From the NCBI GenBank assembly GCA_049589355.1, contig JBAWAP010000421.1, forward strand, positions 1-19,765: a DNA stretch of 19,765 nt, in the 5' to 3' direction. This DNA is from JBAWAP01 sp049589355 (GTDB taxonomy: Bacteria; Chloroflexota; Anaerolineae; VGOG01). Shown here piece by piece: positions 7,391 to 13,115 of the stretch. Position numbers and translations under genes: made by a program. The stretch's first letter is position 1; each line of letters starts with the position of its first letter. The notes under the pieces are model-generated. The model was not told where the DNA came from and did no database searches. It was given only the letters and a program-made list of their open reading frames with translations.

Positions 7391-7420
7391 GAGGGCTCAG
7401 GTGATCCTTGAGCCCTCCTT
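7391..7420. terminator. Bidirectional terminator between convergent genes
   Basis: A perfect 9-bp stem GAGGGCTCA/TGAGCCCTC (7391-7399, 7409-7417) is followed by CTTTT on the plus strand and by TTTCTG on the minus strand. It lies between the chelatase unit and the convergent membrane-protein gene ending at 7460, and would serve both. Confidence 0.75.
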
Positions 7421-7459
7421 TTCGCCTGGATCGCGCTGTTTAGAACAAACCGGCGCGTT

Positions 7460-8464
7460 TTAGTCAAGGGTCAGTCTTCTCACTATGCCTGTTTCTGTTA
7501 CCACCTTGGTCACACCAAGGGTCGTCAAGAGGGGAAAGATGACCGCTAAGGCCAAAGCGGGGATCCAGGAGAGGAGCGCGGTGATGGTCCCCAGGAGGGT
7601 GAACAGGCTGATGGCGAAGATAACCGGTATCCATCGTTCGTAGGGTCTTATCACTTTTTCCACCAGTTCCGCCAGCGCCTTTTCAAACTGTTCTCTGAAT
7701 TCGGCCGTGATAGCTTCCCTTTCGACCATCGAGAGGCGTTCACTGGCCTCTTTCTCCATTTCATCTAGTATCTGCTCAAGCCGGCGCCTGAATTCGGCCA
7801 TAATGGCTTCCTCCTGGGCTGCTGGCAGACGGTTAGCGATGTCCTTCTCCATCTCATCCAGCACTCCCTCAAGCTGCTGCCTGAATTTGGTCACGGCAAC
7901 TTGCTCCAAGTCTGCCGGTAAGAGGTTAATGATCTCCTTCTCCATCCTTCCCACAAGTACCTCGACGAGGGCAGGTGGAATCGAGAAACCATCCCTTCTG
8001 ATCTCAGCCGCGTAGCCAAAGTAGAAGCTTCCGCACGCTACGATGAGGAGTGTCGTAAGCAAGATGGACTGGCTCTGGGAGATAGGTCCCACGGAGAAGC
8101 GCAGGCGATCATTGAGTTCCCTAGCGATTCTTTCCGCATAGAAGAGCGAGGCGATGAAGTACACCGCCGTCAGCACGCCGCTGCTTGCCTTCAACTCCCA
8201 ACCCAGGAGCATCGCTAAGGCGGAGAGAGCGAAGATGAGAAAGCAGGCCCAGAGGGGGCGAACCAGGGCAGCCACCAGGCCCGCCGTTATGGCAACCGCT
8301 CCCAGGGCCAGGAAGAACTGGAGCGCAAGACCTAGGATTCCCTTGGGTGATGGGTGAAAAATCAGTTCGTATCCCTGACCGATCCGCTCACAGACATCGC
8401 CGAAGAAATAACTCGCGGCGATGACCAGAACGGCAAAAACTGCGCTTTTCAGCTCTCTGTGCAT
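7460..8464 (-). CDS. Membrane protein with three 31-residue coiled-coil repeats, function unknown
   Basis: A 334-residue protein I do not recognise. The N-terminal half has about five hydrophobic segments (near 7-22, 46-66, 70-88, 97-109 and 133-150). Residues 174-266 are hydrophilic and highly charged: three tandem repeats of exactly 31 residues beginning MEKE, MEKD and MEKE, each with a LP or LS step and a FR(Q/R/E) core, predicted helical or coiled-coil. Two more membrane segments follow (about 279-296 and 299-318). The repeats are probably a loop or rod between membrane parts, able to oligomerise. The ATG at 8462-8464 lies 16 bases after the HEPN stop with a GGGGGAA-type site, so co-transcription with trpB2-mntA-hepT is likely. 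The terminator at 7391-7417 ends the unit. Confidence 0.75.
   Translation of the reverse strand: MHRELKSAVFAVLVIAASYFFGDVCERIGQGYELIFHPSPKGILGLALQFFLALGAVAITAGLVAALVRPLWACFLIFALSALAMLLGWELKASSGVLTAVYFIASLFYAERIARELNDRLRFSVGPISQSQSILLTTLLIVACGSFYFGYAAEIRRDGFSIPPALVEVLVGRMEKEIINLLPADLEQVAVTKFRQQLEGVLDEMEKDIANRLPAAQEEAIMAEFRRRLEQILDEMEKEASERLSMVEREAITAEFREQFEKALAELVEKVIRPYERWIPVIFAISLFTLLGTITALLSWIPALALAVIFPLLTTLGVTKVVTETGIVRRLTLD
7667..7945. repeat. Three tandem 93-bp coding repeats
   Basis: These are the DNA of residues 174-204, 205-235 and 236-266 of the membrane protein. Repeats 1 and 2 are closest (shared MEK(E/D)I-N-LPA frame, C-terminal LDE). Repeat 3 has diverged at its end (KALAELVEK). 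They arose by in-frame duplication. Confidence 0.8.
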
Positions 8465-8480
8465 TCAGTTCCCCCCTCGT

Positions 8481-8892
8481 TCATTCTATTGCCCCCACTT
8501 CCCTCAGATACCGCTCCATCCTGGCCACGAACCTCTCGGCGTCGGTCAGCAAATCAGCGGTGATTGCCTCGTCTAAATCCCTCAGCTTGTTGGCATAGCC
8601 AATAGTTCTCTCGCAACCGTCTGGCCCGGCCATATATCTTGCTGTACTCCGGCTCGATGTGGCCTGGCTTGACAAGGTACTCGCTAAAGGCGGATTGCAC
8701 GGCTGAATGCTTGCTGCGTTCGATGTCAAAGGTGAGCAATGCAGCCGAAGCGATATGGAAGACACCATAGTAAGCTCTATTCACGGCAGCACGAAGGAAA
8801 CCCAGCCTCAGCAATTCTCGCGCCGCTTGAAGGTCTTCCTTGCACTTCTCTAGGCGTACCCCGATGATGATTTGTCGCGTTTCGTCATCCAT
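8481..8892 (-). pseudogene. HEPN-domain toxin (HepT-like), frameshifted
   Basis: The first frame (from ATG 8890-8892, GGAGGGAG site 7 bases upstream) gives a typical HEPN start: helices around LEKCKEDLQAARELL and the conserved RAYYGVFH with Arg39 and His46 (R-x6-H, the HEPN RNase-type motif), then EYSKIYGRARRLRE. There it leaves the family pattern and stops at 8554. The next frame continues the family pattern (TIGYANKLRDLDEAITADLL, then TDAERFVARMERYL) to a stop at 8481. Skipping one base near 8605-8614 restores about 136 residues, a normal HEPN length. Either the gene is broken or the sequence has a one-base insertion error. It overlaps the nucleotidyltransferase gene by 43 bases, the usual antitoxin-toxin arrangement. 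Confidence 0.7.
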
Positions 8893-9269
8893 ATAGGGAC
8901 TCCCTCCCCAGTCGTATTATTGTAAATGGGAGTGCGATGCTCCATCAGCCACCGGTAATGCTCCTCATCGAATACTAAGGCAGATATATTGACCTCGTAG
9001 CCCAGCAACAAGTCAGAGGTCAAGTCGGTGATCTCGCGCCAATAGGGCCACCGATTATCACCCTCGACCACCACCAACACGTCCAGATCCGACTCCTCAT
9101 CGAAGTCGCCTCGCACCTTGGAGCCGAAGAGCATGACCAACACGACCTCGTCCGCATACTTCTCCTGCAGCCTGGCGACGAACTCTGACAAGGCTGCCTT
9201 TTCCTGGTCGGTTAGATGCTTTAACCCAACTGAACTTGGCTGAGGCGTCATTGCTTCTCGCATGGTCAT
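8850..9269 (-). CDS. MntA-like minimal nucleotidyltransferase (antitoxin of HEPN/MNT pair)
   Basis: A 139-residue member of the polymerase-beta nucleotidyltransferase superfamily. The active-site motif is complete: GS (49-50), ten residues, then D61-L-D63 in LFGSKVRGDFDEESDLDVLV. MntA antitoxins of this class inactivate the partner HEPN toxin by AMPylation; the same role is inferred here from adjacency. The gene starts 7 bases after the trpB2 stop, whose trailing GGGAAGG acts as ribosome-binding site. Its spacing fits the second ATG (9261-9263) at least as well as the first, so the protein may be two residues shorter. The C-terminal tail after GVPIWM is longer than usual and overlaps the HEPN start. 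Confidence 0.82.
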   Translation of the reverse strand: MTMREAMTPQPSSVGLKHLTDQEKAALSEFVARLQEKYADEVVLVMLFGSKVRGDFDEESDLDVLVVVEGDNRWPYWREITDLTSDLLLGYEVNISALVFDEEHYRWLMEHRTPIYNNTTGEGVPIWMTKRDKSSSGYA

Positions 9270-9276
9270 CCTTCCC

Positions 9277-10569
9277 TTATGGAAGCCCCAAAACTTCCCT
9301 ATACCCCTGCATGTCCATGAACCCGTGCCCAGAGATGTTGAAGGCGATGGTTTTGCTCTCCCCGGCCTCCTTGCACTTCAGCGCTTCGTCAATGGCGCAG
9401 GCAATGCTATAGGCCGATTCGGGAGCGGGCAGGTACCCTTCTGCTTGAATGAATATCTTCGCTCTTTCGAAGACGTATCGCTCGTCAGCAGGGTAGGCCA
9501 CCGTCTCGATGTAACTCAGGTGCCTAAGCAGGCTCAAGATGGGCGCGGCAGCGTGATACCTCAGCCCATCGGCCCGGATGGGTTCCATCTGTGCCTTATG
9601 CCCCAAGGTGTACATCTTGAGCAGAGGCGTGGTCTCAGCGTGGTCGGCAAAGTCGTACCTGTACTTGCCCTGCAGATTCGGCGATACCTCGCTCTGAGCG
9701 GCGATGAAGCGTATCTTCTTCCCCTCTTTGAGGACATCCCCCACGAAGGGCAAGACGAAGCCCCCGAAATTCGATCCCCCACCCAGGCAGGAAATCATCA
9801 CGTCGGGGTAATCGTCGAATATCTCAAACTGCTTCTGGGTCTCCAGCCCGATAATCGTCTGGTGGGTGAGGACGTGGTTCAGGACCGAGCCAAGGCAATA
9901 GACGGCTTTGGGATCCTTTCGAGCATCTTCTAATCCCTCAGAGATGGCTATGCCCAGAGAGCCTGGGTGATTTGGATCCTTCTCATAGAGGGACTTGCCG
10001 AAATCCGTCTTGGGGCTGGGCGATGCATTGACCTCAGCGCCCAGAAGGTGCATGAAATTCCTTCGATCGTGCTTCCAGTTGTACACCGCCCTGACCCAGT
10101 AGACAGTGCATTTCAGACCCAACAGGCTGGCAGCGTAGGCCAGGGCCGTCCCCCATTGCCCGGCTCCGGTCTCAGTGGTGACTCGCTCGTATCCCTCCTG
10201 CTTGGCGTAATAGCATTGAGCTACGGCGGTGTTCACTTTGTGGCTACCCGTAGGGCTATAGAACTCAGCCTTGTAATATAGCCTGGCTGGTGTATCCAAC
10301 CTCTTCTCCAAATTCAAAGCTCGGAAGAGGGGTCGAGGCCTTCCAGCCTGGGCATAAAGCTCCCAGAGTCCATCGGGTATGTCTATCCAGTTTTGAGTCG
10401 AGCTATCCTGCCTCAGACACTCCGCCAAGAGCATCTTGGGTAAGGCAGCTAACCTCGATTCCCCCTCCTCGGGATCCTTGGGCGAGGGAAGAGGTTCAGG
10501 CAGATCCGGGAGGATATTGTACCAGCGATGGGGCATCTCCTCCACTCTTAGGTTAACTTGTCTTCTCAT
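9277..10569 (-). CDS. trpB: Tryptophan synthase beta chain, TrpB2 type
   Basis: A 430-residue PLP enzyme. The pyridoxal lysine is in SPTGSHKVN (Lys111 from the chosen start) and the phosphate-binding loop is GGGSNFGG. The long N-terminal extension, the residues around KAEFYSPTGSHK and the NISGHGFMDMQGY end mark the TrpB2 subgroup rather than classical TrpB1. TrpB2 joins indole and L-serine to tryptophan. It often lacks a TrpA partner, and no trpA or other trp gene is nearby, so indole salvage or another serine reaction is possible. The start is ATG 10567-10569 with AAGGAGG 8 bases upstream; an upstream reading adds 14 residues without support. The promoter at 10619-10647 drives it, and mntA follows 7 bases after the stop. 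Confidence 0.92.
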   Translation of the reverse strand: MRRQVNLRVEEMPHRWYNILPDLPEPLPSPKDPEEGESRLAALPKMLLAECLRQDSSTQNWIDIPDGLWELYAQAGRPRPLFRALNLEKRLDTPARLYYKAEFYSPTGSHKVNTAVAQCYYAKQEGYERVTTETGAGQWGTALAYAASLLGLKCTVYWVRAVYNWKHDRRNFMHLLGAEVNASPSPKTDFGKSLYEKDPNHPGSLGIAISEGLEDARKDPKAVYCLGSVLNHVLTHQTIIGLETQKQFEIFDDYPDVMISCLGGGSNFGGFVLPFVGDVLKEGKKIRFIAAQSEVSPNLQGKYRYDFADHAETTPLLKMYTLGHKAQMEPIRADGLRYHAAAPILSLLRHLSYIETVAYPADERYVFERAKIFIQAEGYLPAPESAYSIACAIDEALKCKEAGESKTIAFNISGHGFMDMQGYREVLGLP

Positions 10570-10618
10570 TGTTGCTGCCTCCTTCTTTGGAGAGTTTGCG
10601 CGACACTGCACTCACCAT

Positions 10619-10647
10619 AGTCTATCACCTTTCGGCGAGTTAGTCAA
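10619..10647 (-). promoter_or_regulatory. Sigma-70 promoter of trpB2
   Basis: The minus strand reads TTGACT (10642-10647), 17 bases, then TAGACT (10619-10624). It points at trpB2 about 50 bases away and is back to back with the MFS promoter. Confidence 0.65.
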
Positions 10648-10673
10648 AAGAGCAACCATTTGAGGTGTTCTGT

Positions 10674-10702
10674 TTGTCCTTTTGCAGTACCTGGGCTATA
10701 AT
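10674..10702 (+). promoter_or_regulatory. Sigma-70 promoter of the MFS gene
   Basis: TTGTCC (10674-10679), a 17-base spacer and a perfect TATAAT (10697-10702). The start point falls near 10709, leaving a leader of about 15 bases with the AAGGAG site (10712-10717). This excludes the longer reading that begins at the TTG at 10682. Confidence 0.75.
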
Positions 10703-10723
10703 TACGCTCCCAAGGAGATTCCA

Positions 10724-11893
10724 ATGACCACCATCCAACGAGTGCGCGCTGCGCTGGCTCTGGAGCGCAACGTTGTGGTTCTCTCAGGTACTGTATTCCT
10801 CATATTGACCTCTCTCTTCACCTGGTATCTTCTACTGCCTCTCTACTTCCGCGAACTGGGGGCCACCGACGCCGAGGTAGGCCTGGCCTACTCCCTCTTG
10901 GCCATGGGCTTCTCTGTGATGCAATTTGCCGGCGGCCTCCTGGCCGACCGCTACGGGCGCAAGTTGCCCATCGTCCTGCCCACCTTCATCTTCGCGCCCC
11001 TTTACGCGCTGGCCGGATTTGCCCAGAGCTGGGTTACCCTGCTGGTCGTGCTGCTGACCATCAACTCCCTCAGTGCCATTCAATCGCCGGCCTTCATCTC
11101 CATCATGGCAGAGTCCGTTCCTGAGAGGCAAAGAGGGATGGCCTTTGGCATCTTCGAGTTTGCTATCTCTATAGGCATCACTCTCGGCCCCGCTCTGGGA
11201 GCGGCTCTGGTTTCACGGTTGGGCATGCGCTCCCTCATCTACAGCACTGCTGTGATGAGCCTCCTTTGCGCCGTCCTGCGAGCGGTGGGCTTGCACGAGA
11301 CAAGTCACCACCCCGCGCCTATCGAGCTAGCGAGCCTGAAGCAATTGCGCCTGCCTAGGCTGCGATGGTTCCTCCTGGCTGCTATACTCTTGGTCTGCAT
11401 CTATAACTGGACCCTGTGGGGGCCTTTCGTGTCCCTCCATGCTAAGGACACCCTCGGGCTGAGCAAACCCCAGATCAACAATCTGTTCGCCGTCGGCGGC
11501 TTCGCTTGTATGGTTGCCAGCCTCCTCGGTGGACACTCAGCCAGCCGTTTCGGGGGACGCAATCTGCTCATCATGGCCGGCCTTGGCCACGTCATCACCA
11601 TGGTTTGCTGGGCCCTGGTGGGCACCTCTCCACTGGGGTTGGCCCTTTTCGTGATCACCAACATGGGGCTGCAGATGGCCATCATCGCCTACCAGACCCT
11701 GCTGACTCAGGTCACGCCCAGGGTTTCTCGGGGAGCCATCGTTGGCCTCGTCGGCACCGTGACCGGCGTCGTTGGCGGCATCGCACCGACGGTGGGGGCC
11801 TATCTGCGAGATGGTTTCGGCTCGACAGCGCCCTTCTGGATAGCACTGATAGCGGGCCTGGCTATGGCCATAGCCTTGCAAAAGCAAAAGTGA
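10724..11893 (+). CDS. Major facilitator superfamily transporter
   Basis: A 389-residue, about 12-helix inner-membrane protein. The MFS motif A between helices 2 and 3 is clear (GGLLADRYGRKLP). The second half has the weaker counterpart GGHSASRFGGR, as expected for two six-helix halves, with the hydrophilic centre at about 200-215. Substrate is unknown; the pattern (DHA1-like spacing) suits drug or metabolite efflux, but this is a guess. The start is ATG 10724 with AAGGAG 6 bases upstream. The stop codon lies inside the left palindrome of the element at 11888-11986. It is divergent from trpB2. Confidence 0.88.
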   Translation: MTTIQRVRAALALERNVVVLSGTVFLILTSLFTWYLLLPLYFRELGATDAEVGLAYSLLAMGFSVMQFAGGLLADRYGRKLPIVLPTFIFAPLYALAGFAQSWVTLLVVLLTINSLSAIQSPAFISIMAESVPERQRGMAFGIFEFAISIGITLGPALGAALVSRLGMRSLIYSTAVMSLLCAVLRAVGLHETSHHPAPIELASLKQLRLPRLRWFLLAAILLVCIYNWTLWGPFVSLHAKDTLGLSKPQINNLFAVGGFACMVASLLGGHSASRFGGRNLLIMAGLGHVITMVCWALVGTSPLGLALFVITNMGLQMAIIAYQTLLTQVTPRVSRGAIVGLVGTVTGVVGGIAPTVGAYLRDGFGSTAPFWIALIAGLAMAIALQKQK

Positions 11894-11986
11894 CCGTCAC
11901 TTGTCTGCCGTTGACGCAAATGAGCCTGTTGAACTGCTCGTATGCCGGGTTGCTCGTGTGAGACGGAGCGAAAGTGACGGTCACCT
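11888..11986. repeat. Paired-palindrome intergenic element A (99 bp)
   Basis: AAGTGACCGTCACTT (11888-11902), itself a 7-1-7 palindrome, is repeated in inverted orientation at 11972-11986 with one mismatch; 69 bases lie between. It fills the gap between convergent genes and supplies the last Lys codon and stop of the MFS gene. Similar in design to elements at 12762-12862 and 15614-15710. Confidence 0.8.
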
Positions 11987-11995
11987 GAGTATTCG

Positions 11996-12709
11996 CTATT
12001 TCCGAGGATGTCCCACGGGGATGAGGTAGAGAGGTTCGTGGTTGGGGGGTAGGGAGAGGGCGGCCTGGACCTGATCATCGTAGAAGGCGCCGATGGGCAC
12101 CGCTCCCAGGTCCAGAGCCACGGTCTGGAGGAGGATGTTCTGGCAAGCGTGGCCTGCCTCCAATTTGACGTAGCGCTCGGCTCGGTCACCGTACTTTTTC
12201 TCTGTCCTTTCGTATACCGCAGTGATCACGAAGACCGCTGGAGCCTCTCGTATCGCGTCCTGCTTCAGCCCTGCTTCCCAGAGCTTGAGGCGCAGATCAT
12301 CCTGGGTCTCAATGATCACTTTGTGTTCCTGAGGCACATAGTGGTAGAGCCCGCTGGCGGTGGCCACGTAGACCTCCAGTGGATAGAGAGCCCCGGCCGA
12401 GGGAGCTGTCCGCCCACCCCAGAGGGCCGTTATCCCCTGAGCGGCCCAGAGAAGCTGAGAGATCTCTTCCAGGGTGAGCTCCTCTTCGGTAAAGCTCCGC
12501 ACTGAGCGCCGCTGGGCGAGGGTTTCCTCGAGAGAGAGCACCCCCTGCAGCCTCGGCTCTGGCAAAGCCATCGGCTCTGGCAAAGCCATCTCCTCCGGCG
12601 GCGGGGAGGCCGCCACTTCCCTGACCTGCTCGATACGAGGGCCACAGCCCCCCAGGCTGAGACTTGCCACCACCACTAGAGCAAGCACCACATAACTAAC
12701 AGATCGCAC
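11996..12709 (-). CDS. SagB/ThcOx-type nitroreductase-fold lipoprotein
   Basis: A 237-residue protein with an exported, lipid-anchored nitroreductase domain. The chosen start is GTG (12707-12709), with GGAGG 5 bases upstream; the ATG at 12745 would put 12 charged residues before the signal and has no site. The signal peptide ends in the lipobox LGGC (Cys22). A proline-rich linker with a duplicated MALPEP follows. The catalytic domain carries RRSVRSF, ISQLLWAAQGIT and RTAPSAGALYPLEVY, which bind FMN in SagB-like oxidoreductases, and ends LYLIPVGHP. SagB enzymes oxidise azolines in peptide natural products, but stand-alone copies have unknown substrates and no cyclodehydratase is nearby. An exported flavoenzyme of this fold is unusual. 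Confidence 0.85.
   Translation of the reverse strand: MRSVSYVVLALVVVASLSLGGCGPRIEQVREVAASPPPEEMALPEPMALPEPRLQGVLSLEETLAQRRSVRSFTEEELTLEEISQLLWAAQGITALWGGRTAPSAGALYPLEVYVATASGLYHYVPQEHKVIIETQDDLRLKLWEAGLKQDAIREAPAVFVITAVYERTEKKYGDRAERYVKLEAGHACQNILLQTVALDLGAVPIGAFYDDQVQAALSLPPNHEPLYLIPVGHPRK
12553..12588. repeat. Perfect 18-bp tandem duplication
   Basis: TCGGCTCTGGCAAAGCCA occurs twice in direct succession (12553-12570, 12571-12588). It encodes the doubled MALPEP in the linker of the SagB-like lipoprotein. The exact identity suggests a recent event. Confidence 0.95.
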
Positions 12710-12761
12710 CTCTTCCTCCAAGCCGAAACTATTAGTAAGCAGCACAGAAGGTCTGCAACTC

Positions 12762-12862
12762 AGACTTCGGAAGTCTCCAGAAATGCCCTAGATAAGTCAC
12801 GATTGAGGTTGAATCTGAGCTTATTTGGGTTGTGAGCAGCTTGTGGAAGACTTCCGAAGTCT
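12762..12862. repeat. Paired-palindrome intergenic element B (101 bp)
   Basis: AGACTTCGGAAGTCT (12762-12776) and its exact reverse complement AGACTTCCGAAGTCT (12848-12862) are each 7-1-7 palindromes; 71 bases separate them. It fills the gap between the DUF5647-like gene and the SagB-like gene. No T-run follows. Confidence 0.85.
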
Positions 12863-12878
12863 ATTCTCGAGCACCCTC

Positions 12879-13091
12879 TCAAAGTTCCTGAGTTCGCATA
12901 CGAACGATGACGATCGGCTTGTCAGTGTCGCCCTGTTCTTTCAGCAGCTCCAGATTGCGCCAACTCAGTGCTTGATCATCGTCGGATAGGATCACCAGTT
13001 GGAAATCATTCGGCAACTGATCCAGGACATCTGGTCGGGCGATGACGTATTGCATGAACGCTGCCTGTAAATCAACGTTGAGCTCAAACAT
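12879..13091 (-). CDS. Small conserved protein resembling DUF5647
   Basis: A 70-residue protein. The pattern (NVDLQAAFMQYVIARPDVLDQLPNDFQLVIL, then acidic SDDDQALSWRNLELL and PIVIVRMR) resembles the DUF5647 family by memory of its consensus; not confirmed by search. No signal peptide or membrane segment is seen. It starts 24 bases after the protease stop with a weak GACGAG site, so it probably shares the protease transcript. Function is unknown. Confidence 0.7.
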   Translation of the reverse strand: MFELNVDLQAAFMQYVIARPDVLDQLPNDFQLVILSDDDQALSWRNLELLKEQGDTDKPIVIVRMRTQEL

Positions 13092-13115
13092 CTCGTCGTC
13101 TCTAATCCCACCCCC

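Noticed and set aside
7667..7945. Three 93-bp repeats as a possible CRISPR array
   Set aside because: They are contiguous, in frame, diverged and coding, with no spacers.
12741..12745. ATG start at 12745 for the SagB-like gene
   Set aside because: It adds charged residues before the signal peptide and lacks a ribosome-binding site, while the GTG at 12707-12709 has GGAGG at good spacing.
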